A stretch of 64,000 nt of DNA from Streptomyces smaragdinus (GCF_009604385.1 NZ_WEGJ01000019.1:58911-122910); one strand, 5' to 3'; shown: positions 1-9,447, counted from the first letter of the stretch. Notes: a model not told the origin generated them from the sequence alone. Made by a program: numbers and translations.

Positions 1-627
1 CCGCCGCCCGTTCGGGAGGTCGGCGACGAGACGCCTGCCGTCCGTACGATGCGCCAGCCCGTGGTGGTCGAAGTACCCGGTCACGACCCGGTGCGGCGAC
101 CGCCCCAGCAGCCCCGCCCCCGTGATCAGCATCCGCGGCATGGTGACCGCGTCGAAGCCCGCACGCGGGACCTGCGGGTCGTCGGGGAGGAAGTACACGC
201 GCGTCGTCCCTCCGGCGGGGACCCCGATGTAGCCGGGGGACCGCGTCACGCCCATCCCCGCGAACGCGAGGGTCTCCGCCGCCCGCCCGGGATCCGCGTG
301 CCCCGACAGGTCCAGCATCCCCTCGCCGAACTCCGCGATCCCCCGCTCCTTCCCCACCCGCGCCACCTGCTCGGACAGCGCCGCCACGGGCGTCCCGGCC
401 AGCCCCGGGTTCGCCCACCCCCACATCCACGACCGATCACCGCTGTCGTACGACCCCAGCACCCCGACCCGCAACTCCAGCGCCCCCTGCCGGTAGACGC
501 AGGCGGGCAGGTCCGCCGTCCAGTCGTCGTCGGGCAGGAAGTCGGTCAGGGCCTCGAGCTGCGCGGCGCCCCAGGCGGTGTGCGACTCGGTCTCGTCGAG
601 GAAGGCGGGGGTGAACTCCGTTGTCAT
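1..627 (-). CDS. DUF6882-like protein, 3' end cut by the window edge
   Basis: The minus strand reads open from an ATG at 627 to the left edge, giving the first 209 residues of a soluble protein. The start reads MTTEFTPAFLDETESHTAW and is followed by a Trp/Asp-rich segment (LELRVGVLGSYDSGDRSWMW). The middle contains an Ala/Gly-rich helix region and the sequence GFDAVTMPRML. This pattern recalls the DUF6882 family of actinobacterial proteins of unknown function; that assignment rests on my memory of the family. There is no signal peptide or membrane segment. No convincing Shine-Dalgarno precedes the ATG. The forward-strand reading over the same bases is Arg/Pro-rich shadow. Confidence 0.7.
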   Translation of the reverse strand, partial: MTTEFTPAFLDETESHTAWGAAQLEALTDFLPDDDWTADLPACVYRQGALELRVGVLGSYDSGDRSWMWGWANPGLAGTPVAALSEQVARVGKERGIAEFGEGMLDLSGHADPGRAAETLAFAGMGVTRSPGYIGVPAGGTTRVYFLPDDPQVPRAGFDAVTMPRMLITGAGLLGRSPHRVVTGYFDHHGLAHRTDGRRLVADLPNGRR

Positions 628-762
628 GGGCGGGGATTCTACGAGGCGGGGATGGGCGGACGGTCCCGGGGGAAGCTCCCCCACGCCAAACGGAATCCCG
701 GGTCGCAATTGAGGTGGAATTGTGACGTGTGCATGAAGCTGCGGTAGCCGTACGATGCGCGC

Positions 763-1533
763 GTGATCGTTCTGGGAGTCGACCGTACGTCGCAGTCCTA
801 CGCGTTCGGCCAGGTCGCAGGCACCGCCCTGCTGGCCGCCGTGGGCATCGCCCTGCTCTGGTTCCTGACCCGCCGGTGGCGCAAGGGCCCCCACGCCGAG
901 GGCCCGGACGAGCTCGCCGCCGCCGAGCGGGTGCGGGCGCAGCGCCGCCGGGTGGCCGTCCTGGCGACGGTCGCGATCCTGGTACTGGCGGTCACCCGCG
1001 CGGTGTTCCAGTACTCCTCGGTCGAGGAGGACACCCCGGCGGCCGGCTCCACCGTGCGGTACGCGGTGGAGCCGCCCCGGACCGTACGGGGCTACACGGT
1101 GACCGGCGACGAGGACGGTGTGCTGTTCGCCGCCGACGAGGGCGGTGACGTGTTCGACGACGAGGGGACCGGGTACGGCAGGTACTGGCTCCTCAAGCAC
1201 GACGGTATTCCGGCGGGTGTTCTCCGGGCCAGCGTCAAGTACGACTGGTCCCCGGAGCTCACCGAGGAGAGGCGCTGGGATCCCCCGGAACAGAGCCTGC
1301 GCAACTGGTTCGACCAGGAAGACGCACGGGACATCCACTGGTTCGACCCGGGCCCCCTCGGCGGCGCGCTTGTCTGCGGCCACCTCGACGTCGGCAAGGG
1401 CGGCGTCGTCAGCACGTGCGGCTGGCTGGACGCCTACACCGACGGCTACCTGGGCCTTGCCGACGTCCTGGATCTCGACACTGTCGCCGACATCACCCGC
1501 GACCTCCGCGCCGCCACCGAAAAGCCCCTCTGA
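763..1533 (+). CDS. Hypothetical two-helix membrane protein
   Basis: A 256-residue protein of unknown function. Two hydrophobic helices are visible, at about residues 18-36 (TALLAAVGIALLWFL) and 64-82 (VAVLATVAILVLAVTRAVF), separated by a basic, Ala-rich linker. The remaining 170 residues are hydrophilic, rich in Asp and Trp, and probably lie outside the membrane. The GTG start is chosen because an ATG ten bases upstream runs into a stop at once. No ribosome site is visible, so the message may be nearly leaderless. A short membrane protein follows 45 bases later on the same strand and may be co-transcribed. I do not recognise a family. Confidence 0.75.
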   Translation: MIVLGVDRTSQSYAFGQVAGTALLAAVGIALLWFLTRRWRKGPHAEGPDELAAAERVRAQRRRVAVLATVAILVLAVTRAVFQYSSVEEDTPAAGSTVRYAVEPPRTVRGYTVTGDEDGVLFAADEGGDVFDDEGTGYGRYWLLKHDGIPAGVLRASVKYDWSPELTEERRWDPPEQSLRNWFDQEDARDIHWFDPGPLGGALVCGHLDVGKGGVVSTCGWLDAYTDGYLGLADVLDLDTVADITRDLRAATEKPL

Positions 1534-1578
1534 CCCCACCCCTTCACCCGCCCGCCCCGCCCCCCGTACGCTCCACCG

Positions 1579-1818
1579 ATGGTCGTATTCATCGCGGTCT
1601 TCACCGGCCTCGGCGTCGGCATCATCACGTACACCTGCCTCAGGCGGCAGTGGTCCCTGGCCGCCAAGCAGACGATCGCCCTGCTCGCCGGCTTCCTGGG
1701 CATCGCCCGCAACCACTCCGGCGAAGGCCCCTCCGTCCTCACCGCGGTGATCGTCGCCGTGCCCGCGGCGGCCCTGGTGTACGCCTGGACCCGCCACCGG
1801 GAGCGAGCCGCGGGTTGA
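1579..1818 (+). CDS. Small membrane protein, 79 residues
   Basis: A short hydrophobic protein starting MVVFIAVFTGLGVGIITY, with a second hydrophobic stretch at about residues 50-70 (SVLTAVIVAVPAAALVYAW) and a basic tail (TRHRERAAG). Topology is therefore probably two helices with a central basic loop. It lies just downstream of another membrane protein gene on the same strand and ends before a strong bidirectional hairpin. I recognise no family. The call rests on the hydrophobic pattern, the ATG start and its place between a gene and a terminator. Confidence 0.55.
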   Translation: MVVFIAVFTGLGVGIITYTCLRRQWSLAAKQTIALLAGFLGIARNHSGEGPSVLTAVIVAVPAAALVYAWTRHRERAAG

Positions 1819-1827
1819 GACACGAAA

Positions 1828-1866
1828 CGGCCCGGCCGCCCTCCCGAAGGAGGACGGCCGGGCCGG
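1828..1866. terminator. Bidirectional terminator hairpin
   Basis: The arms CGGCCCGGCCG-CCTCC and GGAGG-CGGCCGGGCCG form a long GC stem around a CGAA loop. It lies between convergent genes ending at 1818 (+) and 1876 (-), so it probably serves both. Confidence 0.8.
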
Positions 1867-1875
1867 CGGATCACG

Positions 1876-4800
1876 TCAGACGACGGCGCGCTCCTTGTCC
1901 TTGCACGGGTGCTCCTTGTCGCAGACCGGCACCTCCACCACGGTCGTCGCGTCCGGCGACGTGACCTCGTCGCCGGCCGGGTTACGACCGGTGGCGACGG
2001 CGGTGTTCTTCACGTGCCCGAGCCTGACGTCGTCCTCGGTGACCTTGTACGGGCCCGCCTCGCACGTCATCGACTCACCGGGTTCGAGGGTCTGCTTCGG
2101 GCAGCGGACCTCGCCGGCGACGGGGTCGTTCACGACAACGTTCGTCAGCGTCGTCCCGCCCGTGTTCGTGACCGTGAACTTCCAGCGGATCACGCCGCGA
2201 CCGTGACGGCCCTTGGGCTTGCTGTGCTTGCCCTTCTTCACCAGCGCCAGCCCGTCCTCCGCGGCCGGCCGGGTGGTCACCGTCGCGTCGTCGGGCGGCG
2301 AGGTGACCCGCTCCCCGTTGTTCGCGGCGCCGACGGCCGTGTTGGTGATCTTCCCGGCCGCCAGGTCCGCCTCCGTGACGATGTACCTGCCGGTGCACGT
2401 CATCTCCTCGGACGGCGGCAGCGTCTCCGCCGGGCAGGTCACCCGGGGCGGCTCGCCGCTGCCGGAGAACTCGGTGTCGGTGACCGACGGCGCGTGGAGC
2501 GTGACGTTGCCGGTGTTGGTGAGCGTGTAGCGGTAGACGACCTCCTGCCCCGCCTCCGTCACCTCGGCCGGCTCGGCGGTCTTGGCCAGCGTCAGCGAGG
2601 CGTTGGTGGTGACGCCGAGCTCCGCGTCGTCCGGCTCGGAGCCGACGTCCTCGCCGTCCGGCCGGTCGGCCACGGCGGTGGCGGTGTTGAAGACGCCTCC
2701 CGCGTCGAGGTCGGCCTGGGTGACCCGGTAGGTCGCGGTGCAGGTGGCCGACTCCCCGTGCGGCAGCGGAGCCGCCGGGCACTCGATCTGCAGCGGCCCG
2801 TCGGAGCCGGTGAAGCGGTTCTCCAGGATCCGCAGACCGGTCAGCGTGGTCTCGCCGGTGTTGGTGACCTCGAAGGAGTACGTGACCTCGTCACCCACCG
2901 CGTTCACGGTCGCCGGTTCGACGGACTTCCGAAGGCTCAGCCCGGACGCGTACTCCCCGGTGAGGATCACCTGGGCGTCCTCCGACTCCAGCCCCTGTCC
3001 ACCGGGCCCGGTCCCGACGGCGTGCGCGGTGTTGCGCACCTCGTTGCGGTCGATGTCCGCCTGGGTCAGCGTGTAGGTCGCGTAGCAGGTCACCGTGCCG
3101 TTCGGGGGCAGCGGTCCGGTCTGCTCCGGGCAGTTGATCTGGGGCGGTCCGCCGCTGCCGGTGAACTCCGTCTCCACGACCCCGACGCCGGTCAGCGAGG
3201 TGTTGCCGGTGTTGCGGATCACATAGGTGTACGTGATCTCCTGGCCCTCGTGGAAGTACTCCCGGTCGCTGGGGTCGGCCCACTTCTCCAGGCTCACCCC
3301 CGGCCGCCGCTCGGCATCGACGTGCGCTTCCGCCGAGCCGGAGTCCACCGGGTCGCCGTCCGCCGTGCGGGAGGTGAGGTGCGCGGCGTTGTCGAAGCCG
3401 CCCCGGTCGATGTCCTCCTGGCGGGTCACATAGGTCGCCGTACACCTCATCCTCGCGCCCGGGGCCAGGGTGCCGTCCCAGCCGGGCTCGCACTCCAGCG
3501 GGCCGGGGGCGCCGGCGCCGGTGAAGTCGTCCTCCACGAGCTCGACGTCGTACAGGGTGGTGTTGCCGCTGTTGACGAAGTCGAAGGTGTACCTGACCTC
3601 CTCGCCCGCGTTCGACACCGTCGTCGGTTCGACGGACTTGGCCAGGTCGAGGGACGGCGTCTGCGTGACGTCGACGGTCTCCGTGTCGTCGTGCCGCACC
3701 TCGGTGCCGTCGGGATCGTTCGCGACGGCGCTCGCCGCGTTGACGATCGCGACGCCCCGGTCGATGTCCTCCTGGCTGACCGTGTACGTGGATCTGCAGG
3801 TGGTGGCCTGGGCCGGCTGCAGGGTGACGTCGTCGCACTCGATGCCGGTCTTGCCGCCGGTGCCGCTGAAGTAGGTCTCGTCGATGTGCACGTTCTCGAG
3901 GACGGTGTTGCCCTCGTTGACGACGCGATAGCTGTACGTCACTTCCTCACCGGCCGCGGCGACCGTCGTGGGGTTCGCGGTCTTGTCCAGGCTCAGCGCC
4001 GGGGACTGCACCTCGACCTCCACCCGGGCGTCCGCGTCGTCCCGCACCTCGCCGCCGTCGCGGTTGCTCGTACCGATCGCGGTGGCGTTGTTGGTGATGT
4101 AGCCGCGGGCCACGTCCTCGGCGGTGACGGTGTACGGGAAGCCGCACGTGGTGGTCTGCCCGGGCAGCAGGCCGCCGTCCGGGACCGGGCACGGGACCGG
4201 GGTGCCGGACAGGGGGTCCTCGACGCGGATGTCGTGCAGGGCGGTCTGGCCGTCGTTGCGGACGGTGAACTCGTAGTCGACGGTGTCCCCGGCGCGGTGG
4301 ACGACCGGCGGGTCCGGGGTCTTGGTCAGGTCGATGGCGTCGGCGCCGACCGCCGTGTTGGTGACGACACAGGTGAAGTCACCGTCCATGGGTGGGATCT
4401 GCACCGTCCAGTTGCCGGTACCGCCCCAGACGTTGACCGGATTGCCGAACGGGTCGAAGCAGTCGGCGCGGGTGTCGTAGCCCGCGTCCTGCGGCCACTG
4501 CCAGGTGCCGTCCATCCACTCGTCGATGACGTAGTCCTGCCCACCGTGGATCGGCATGGGCCCCGTCTCGAAGTGGCTCTCGCCGCCCGAGGTGACCAGC
4601 TCGCCGACGTTCCCGGTGTTGGGGCTCCACACGTTCAGCCGGAACTGGTCGTCCGGCAGATTGCGGCCCTCGACCTTCTTGACGAGGTTCAGCGTGCCCT
4701 TCCCGATCCAGCCGCCCCCGACCCCGCACTGCGCGCCGTCACCGACGACCCGCGGGCCGGCGCCGTTGGGGAGCTCGGTGGCGTAGTTGCCGAAGACGTC

Positions 4801-5595
4801 GATGCGGTAGGTGATGCCGTTCGAGTACGAGTGCGTGTAGAGGTAGTAGCCGTCGGTGTAGGTCGCCCGGTGGTCGATGGGATCGGGAGGGAACGGGAGG
4901 TACGGCAGATTGCTCACCGGACCCAGGTCCTGGAAGGAGCCGGGGGCCTGGGTGTTGAAGTAGACCAGGTGGGCGTTGCCGCCGCCGTACGGGTCACTCA
5001 CCCCGTACAGGCCGGGCCCGTACGGCCCCGACCGCATGTACGTCCAGTCGCCGGGCAGCCGGCCGTTGGGGGGCGGGGGCGTGTAACCGCTGCGGACCTG
5101 GTAGGCGTACCCCGTCGTCAGGTCGAACTCCGCCCACTGGCCGTCGCTGCTGAGCACCCAGTAGTGCCCGAACTCGTCGACGTCACCGGCGATGGCCCGT
5201 TGGAAGGGCACGCCGCCCATGTAAGAGAAATTGCCGTACCGGTCGATCCTGACGATGTCGGAACTGCCGTTCACGACCCCGTAGAAGAAGCCGTCGTGCG
5301 GGTTGTACCCGACGGCGTCGACGGGATCCTGGCTGGACCCCACCGGATACATGCTGCCGTCGTTCGAGTTGACCTCGAAGATCGTGGCGGGCCCGTACCC
5401 CGGCTCACCGGCCTCGAAGTAGTACCCCGTGCCCTGGTCCCCCGACGTGGGGCACCACCACGGCTCCTGCGCGGCCGCGGGAGACGCCGCCATCGCCACG
5501 AGAGGCAGTGCGATCACGGTGGACAGCAGCACCGCCCACAACCGGGCCCACCGTCCGGGCCCCCGGGCCCGCCGTCGTCTCGTCGTCGGCATCAT
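1876..5595 (-). CDS. Secreted surface protein: DUF6923-like domain plus seven DUF11/DUF7507-type repeats
   Basis: A very large secreted protein, about 1,239 residues. The start is placed at ATGATG (5595) because GAGAGG lies six bases upstream; an in-frame ATG at 5619 has no such site. An Arg-rich signal peptide ends near AAAQ. Next comes a six-bladed-looking DUF6923-like region (GYYFEAG, NPHDGFFYGVV), a prealbumin-like domain starting GTLNLVKKVEGR, then seven tandem repeats, each opening like LSLDKTANPTTV, with a CP...CTATY cysteine pair and ending ITNTA. The C-terminus is Lys/Cys-rich (CDKEHPCKDKE), with no LPXTG motif and no final membrane helix, so attachment to the wall is not evident. 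Families of this kind are thought to be stalk-like adhesins. The 240 bases upstream are distinctly AT-rich. Confidence 0.85.
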   Translation of the reverse strand: MMPTTRRRRARGPGRWARLWAVLLSTVIALPLVAMAASPAAAQEPWWCPTSGDQGTGYYFEAGEPGYGPATIFEVNSNDGSMYPVGSSQDPVDAVGYNPHDGFFYGVVNGSSDIVRIDRYGNFSYMGGVPFQRAIAGDVDEFGHYWVLSSDGQWAEFDLTTGYAYQVRSGYTPPPPNGRLPGDWTYMRSGPYGPGLYGVSDPYGGGNAHLVYFNTQAPGSFQDLGPVSNLPYLPFPPDPIDHRATYTDGYYLYTHSYSNGITYRIDVFGNYATELPNGAGPRVVGDGAQCGVGGGWIGKGTLNLVKKVEGRNLPDDQFRLNVWSPNTGNVGELVTSGGESHFETGPMPIHGGQDYVIDEWMDGTWQWPQDAGYDTRADCFDPFGNPVNVWGGTGNWTVQIPPMDGDFTCVVTNTAVGADAIDLTKTPDPPVVHRAGDTVDYEFTVRNDGQTALHDIRVEDPLSGTPVPCPVPDGGLLPGQTTTCGFPYTVTAEDVARGYITNNATAIGTSNRDGGEVRDDADARVEVEVQSPALSLDKTANPTTVAAAGEEVTYSYRVVNEGNTVLENVHIDETYFSGTGGKTGIECDDVTLQPAQATTCRSTYTVSQEDIDRGVAIVNAASAVANDPDGTEVRHDDTETVDVTQTPSLDLAKSVEPTTVSNAGEEVRYTFDFVNSGNTTLYDVELVEDDFTGAGAPGPLECEPGWDGTLAPGARMRCTATYVTRQEDIDRGGFDNAAHLTSRTADGDPVDSGSAEAHVDAERRPGVSLEKWADPSDREYFHEGQEITYTYVIRNTGNTSLTGVGVVETEFTGSGGPPQINCPEQTGPLPPNGTVTCYATYTLTQADIDRNEVRNTAHAVGTGPGGQGLESEDAQVILTGEYASGLSLRKSVEPATVNAVGDEVTYSFEVTNTGETTLTGLRILENRFTGSDGPLQIECPAAPLPHGESATCTATYRVTQADLDAGGVFNTATAVADRPDGEDVGSEPDDAELGVTTNASLTLAKTAEPAEVTEAGQEVVYRYTLTNTGNVTLHAPSVTDTEFSGSGEPPRVTCPAETLPPSEEMTCTGRYIVTEADLAAGKITNTAVGAANNGERVTSPPDDATVTTRPAAEDGLALVKKGKHSKPKGRHGRGVIRWKFTVTNTGGTTLTNVVVNDPVAGEVRCPKQTLEPGESMTCEAGPYKVTEDDVRLGHVKNTAVATGRNPAGDEVTSPDATTVVEVPVCDKEHPCKDKERAVV

Positions 5596-5836
5596 CTGTT
5601 TCCTCTCGTGACAGCGCATATCGCCTCAAGAGCAAACAAAATGAAAGGTTCGTATAACGCGAAAGAATCGCTATTGCATCTTATGTTCCATCGAATGGGG
5701 GACGTCGTTACGGAGGACGCCGCAGCATTGGACCGTGAGGATGATATGAGGAGTTCTCCCACGTCATGCCGCCCTCAACCGCCCATGACATCTGATAGCC
5801 CTGATTCCTGACAGCCACATCAGGGAGGGCAGCAAA

Positions 5837-6571
5837 ATGCACCGAATGACCCGGCACCACGTATGGACCCTGCTCTTAGCGATCGCCACCCTCACCGCGC
5901 TCGCAACCCCCGCGGCAGCCGCCGCCCCCAAAATCCCGCTCCCGGACATCGAAATCGTCCCGCCCGCCGAAAAGGGCAAACAGGCCCCCTTCTGCTCCAC
6001 CACAACGGGCCCCCACCAAAAGGCCCTCGAGCGCTACCTGAAGCTCACCCCCGACGGCAAGCAGTCCCCCGCGGACTGCGCCGCGATCCAGCGCTTCCAG
6101 GACACGTACGACATCTGGCCGGACACCGGCTACGCGGGCCCGGTGACCTGGATGGCCGCCAAACTGGCCTACGCCCAGGAACACCCCAACGACAAGAACC
6201 GCTGCCACCCGGCCCCCCGGGTCATCTGCATCGACCTGACCCGCCAGATCCTCTGGCTCCAGCAGGACACGAAGACCGTCTACGGCCCCATCCCGATCCG
6301 CACGGGCACCGACGCCTACGCCACCCGCGCCGGCACCCACAAGGTGTACCTGCGCAACGTGGACCACTGGTCGACGATCTACGACGCCCCCATGCCGTAC
6401 GCCCAGTTCTTCGACGGCGGCCAGGCCGTGCACGGCTCGTACGGCAGCCTCTTCAGCCCGTCGGGGTCACACGGCTGCGTCAACCTCCACTACGAGGAGG
6501 CGAAGGCGCTGTGGGCCAAGACAAAGAAGGGCGACACGGTGCATGTCTTCGGCCGTAAACCGGCGGAGTAA
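5837..6571 (+). CDS. L,D-transpeptidase, YkuD family, secreted
   Basis: A 244-residue exported enzyme that would form 3-3 peptidoglycan cross-links. Residues 1-29 are a signal peptide ending at AAAAAP. A peptidoglycan-binding-like helical segment covers about 50-115 (QRFQDTYDIWPDTGYAGPVTW). The YkuD catalytic domain follows, with a conserved His in AVHGSYGSLF and the catalytic motif SHGCVNL at about 210-216, whose Cys forms the acyl-enzyme. The start is supported by GGGAGGG upstream of ATG. Length is typical of small actinobacterial L,D-transpeptidases. The gene stands alone, divergent from the DUF11-repeat gene and convergent with a tiny gene. Confidence 0.92.
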   Translation: MHRMTRHHVWTLLLAIATLTALATPAAAAAPKIPLPDIEIVPPAEKGKQAPFCSTTTGPHQKALERYLKLTPDGKQSPADCAAIQRFQDTYDIWPDTGYAGPVTWMAAKLAYAQEHPNDKNRCHPAPRVICIDLTRQILWLQQDTKTVYGPIPIRTGTDAYATRAGTHKVYLRNVDHWSTIYDAPMPYAQFFDGGQAVHGSYGSLFSPSGSHGCVNLHYEEAKALWAKTKKGDTVHVFGRKPAE

Positions 6572-6585
6572 CCCCCCGCCCCAGG

Positions 6586-6702
6586 TCAGTCGTTGGCGTG
6601 GCTCATCGCCCAGTACCCCATGAACGCACCCCGGTTGTGCCAGCACCAGCCGACGACCGCCGCGCCCAGCCCGATCACCACGATCTTCCGCGTCCGTGAC
6701 AC
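6586..6702 (-). CDS. Small single-helix protein, 38 residues
   Basis: A GTG-started reading frame encodes a start MSRTRKIVVIGLGAAVVGWC followed by WHNRGAFMGYWAMSHAND: a basic N-terminus, one hydrophobic helix and a polar, aromatic tail. GGAGGGGG lies about eight bases before the start, a near-ideal ribosome site, and the frame closes with TGA 14 bases after the convergent transpeptidase stop. The design fits a small membrane protein with its tail outside. Function unknown. Confidence 0.65.
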   Translation of the reverse strand: MSRTRKIVVIGLGAAVVGWCWHNRGAFMGYWAMSHAND

Positions 6703-6944
6703 GTCTCACTCCCCCTCCGGCCAATGCCGGCCGGTCCCGGCCGACCTGCGCCAACGACCGTCACACACGCCGCCGTCGGTAGCAAGAAGTTCACGTCGGA
6801 AACCTTGTTACGCCATGTTCTACGCGCGTATCTTCACCCCTGGACCCGCGACGGGGCACCCCAGAGGCGCCCCCCGCCGAGACCCCACCGACCTGGCGCC
6901 GGCGCGGCGACCGGGCCATCCCGTGATGAAGGAGCTCCGCACCG

Positions 6945-9371
6945 GTGCCCAGCCACATAACGAACCGCCGCTCCCACCGCTTGCTGCTGCGTGCCGCGCT
7001 CCCCACCGCGGTCACCGCGTCCCTGGTGCTCGTCCCGCTGCCCGGCGCCGTCGCCGTGCCCTCGGCCGGTGCGGTCATCGCCGAGGTGTACGGCGGTGGC
7101 GGCAACTCCGGTGCGACGCTGAAGAACGACTTCGTCGAGCTCGCCAACCCCTCCGGCGCCGCCTTCGGCCTGACCGGCTACAGCGTGCAGTACCTCCCCG
7201 GCAGCCCCAGCGCCACCAGCAAGTGGGGCGTCACCCCGCTGACCGGCGAGGTCGCCCCCGGCGGCCACTACCTGGTCGCCGAGTCCGCCGGTACGGGCGG
7301 CACGGTGAACCTCCCGGCGCCCGACGCCTCCGGCAGCATCGCGATGTCCGCCACGACGGGCACCATCGCCCTGGTCAACGGCACCGAGGCGCTGACCTGC
7401 AAGACCACCGAGGAGTGCGCCGCCGACGCCCGCATCGTCGACCTGGTCGGCTTCGGCACCGCCGTCGTCCACGAGGGCTCCGGCGCCGCCCCCGGCACGT
7501 CGAACACCGCCTCGGTGTCCCGCGCCGCGTCCCTCGCCGACACCGACGACAACGCCGCCGACCTCACGGCCGGCGCGCCCTCCCCCGTCAACAGCGCGGG
7601 CGAGACCACCCCCGGCGACGGTGGCGACGACGGCAACCCGACCGAGCCCGGCACCGTCCGCATCCACGACATCCAGGGCACCACCCGCGTCTCCCCGCTG
7701 GCCGGCACCACGGTCACCGGCGTCCCCGGCGTGGTCACCGGCGTGCGCACGTACGGCTCGAAGGGCTTCTGGATCCAGGACCCGGCCGCGGACGCGGACC
7801 CTGCCACCAGCGAGGGCGTCTTCGTCTACACCGGCAGCGCCCCGATCACCGTCAAGGCCGGCGACTCGGTGCTGGTCACGGCCAAGGTCACCGAGTACTA
7901 CCCGAACAACTCGGGCGGCTCGCAGTCCCTCACGGAACTCTCCGCGCCGAAGACCACGGTCCTCTCCTCGGGCAACGCGCTGCCCGCCCCGGTCGTCCTG
8001 AACGGCTCGAACATCCCGGCCGCGTACACCCCGGAGGCGGACGGCGGCTCGATCGAGTCCCTGCCGCTGCGGCCGGACGCGTACGCGCTCGACCTGTACG
8101 AGTCCCTCGAGTCCATGGACGTCGAGGTCCGTGACGTACCGGTGACGCAGGCCAGCAACTCGTACCACGAGCTGTGGGTGGACGCCCGCGAGCAGGACCC
8201 GCGTTCGGCGCGCGGCGGCGTGGTCTACCTCGGCTACGACCGGCCGAACTCCGGCCGCATCATGGTCCAGTCGCTGGGCCCGGTCGAGGAGTTCCCGGTC
8301 ACCGACGTCGGCGACACCCTCACGGGCGCGACGGGCGGTCCGCTGGACTACACGGAGTTCGGCGGCTACACCGTCGCGGCCACCCGGGTCGGCTCGGTCG
8401 ATTCGGGCGGGCTGGAGCGGGAGGTCACGCAGTCCGGTCTGCCGTCGGAGCTGAAGATCGGCACGTACAACGTCGAGAACCTCGACCCGTCCGACCCCGA
8501 CGAGAAGTTCGCCGCCCTCGCCACCGGCGTGGTGACGAACCTGCGCTCGCCCGACATCCTGGCCCTCGAGGAGGTCCAGGACAACAACGGCGCGGTCAAC
8601 GACGGCACGGTGGCCTCGGACGCCACGGTCGCCAAATTCGTGGAGGCGATCAAGGCGGCGGGCGGCCCGGCGTACGACTGGCGCTCGGTCGACCCCGAGG
8701 ACCTGACGGACGGCGGCGAGCCCGGCGGCAACATCCGCCAGGTGTTCCTCTTCAACCCGGCCCGCGTCTCGTTCACGGACATCCCCGGCGGCGACGCGAC
8801 GACGCCGGTGGGCGTGACGGGCCACGGCGAGTACACCCGCCTGACGGCCTCCCCCGGCCGGATCGACCCCACGAACGAGGCGTGGGAGGACAGCCGCAAG
8901 CCGCTGGTCGGCCAGTTCCTCTTCCACGACAAGCCGGTCTTCGTGATCGCCAACCACTTCAACAGCAAGGGCGGCGACCAGGGCCTCGACAGCCGCTTCC
9001 AGCAGCCGAACCGCACCTCGGAGGTCCAGCGCACCAAGCAGGCGGCGGCGGAACAGTCCTTCGTCGCCGACCTCCTGGCGGCGGACCCGTCCGCGGCGGT
9101 GGTCTCGCTGGGCGACTTCAACGACTACCAGTTCTCCCCGGCGATGAAGACCCTCACCAAGGACGGCGCCCTGCGCGACCTGGTGAACACCCTCCCGGCG
9201 ACGGAGCGCTACTCGTACGTCTACCAGGGCAACTCCCAGGTCCTCGACCACATCCTGGTCAGCCCCGGCCTGAAGCCCCAGCAGACGTCGTACGACGTGG
9301 TCCACATCAACGCCGAATTCGCCACGCAGGCCTCGGACCACGACCCTCAGGTGGTCCGAATCAAGCCCTGA
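6945..9371 (+). CDS. Secreted multi-domain nuclease (lamin-tail, OB-like, endonuclease/exonuclease/phosphatase)
   Basis: An 808-residue secreted nuclease resembling ExeM/NucH enzymes. Residues 1-38 are a signal peptide ending GAVAVPSA. A lamin-tail domain follows (VIAEVYGGGGNSGATLKNDFVELAN), then an acidic linker, an OB-like nuclease-accessory domain at about 235-350 (TRVSPLAGTTVTGVPGVVTG), and the catalytic domain from about 503 to the end. The latter shows GTYNVENL, LALEEVQ (metal-binding Glu), ANHFNSKGG, SLGDFNDYQ and ASDHDPQ, the standard residues of this fold. AAGGAG ten bases before GTG supports the start. The likely job is degradation of extracellular DNA. A hairpin follows the stop. 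Confidence 0.9.
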   Translation: MPSHITNRRSHRLLLRAALPTAVTASLVLVPLPGAVAVPSAGAVIAEVYGGGGNSGATLKNDFVELANPSGAAFGLTGYSVQYLPGSPSATSKWGVTPLTGEVAPGGHYLVAESAGTGGTVNLPAPDASGSIAMSATTGTIALVNGTEALTCKTTEECAADARIVDLVGFGTAVVHEGSGAAPGTSNTASVSRAASLADTDDNAADLTAGAPSPVNSAGETTPGDGGDDGNPTEPGTVRIHDIQGTTRVSPLAGTTVTGVPGVVTGVRTYGSKGFWIQDPAADADPATSEGVFVYTGSAPITVKAGDSVLVTAKVTEYYPNNSGGSQSLTELSAPKTTVLSSGNALPAPVVLNGSNIPAAYTPEADGGSIESLPLRPDAYALDLYESLESMDVEVRDVPVTQASNSYHELWVDAREQDPRSARGGVVYLGYDRPNSGRIMVQSLGPVEEFPVTDVGDTLTGATGGPLDYTEFGGYTVAATRVGSVDSGGLEREVTQSGLPSELKIGTYNVENLDPSDPDEKFAALATGVVTNLRSPDILALEEVQDNNGAVNDGTVASDATVAKFVEAIKAAGGPAYDWRSVDPEDLTDGGEPGGNIRQVFLFNPARVSFTDIPGGDATTPVGVTGHGEYTRLTASPGRIDPTNEAWEDSRKPLVGQFLFHDKPVFVIANHFNSKGGDQGLDSRFQQPNRTSEVQRTKQAAAEQSFVADLLAADPSAAVVSLGDFNDYQFSPAMKTLTKDGALRDLVNTLPATERYSYVYQGNSQVLDHILVSPGLKPQQTSYDVVHINAEFATQASDHDPQVVRIKP

Positions 9372-9392
9372 CCTGGGGCTGCTCCTCCGGAG

Positions 9393-9424
9393 GGCCGTTC
9401 CCCGCCGCACGGGCGGGGGCGGCC
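9393..9424 (+). terminator. Terminator hairpin after the nuclease gene
   Basis: Arms GGCCG-CCCCGCC and GGGCGGGG-CGGCC surround a GCAC loop, 22 bases past the nuclease stop and just before the convergent lipoprotein stop. Confidence 0.65.
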
Positions 9425-9447
9425 TTCCGGTCGCTCCCGGGGGGTGC

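Noticed and set aside
1909..5811. 1,300-codon open frame on the plus strand
   Set aside because: It is the antisense of the DUF11-repeat gene, rich in Arg, Val, Gly and Asp without any domain, and results from high GC at third codon positions.
5683..5811. Small plus-strand frame in the AT-rich spacer, start MFHRMGDVVTE
   Set aside because: No ribosome site and no homology that I recognise; the spacer more likely holds the divergent promoters.
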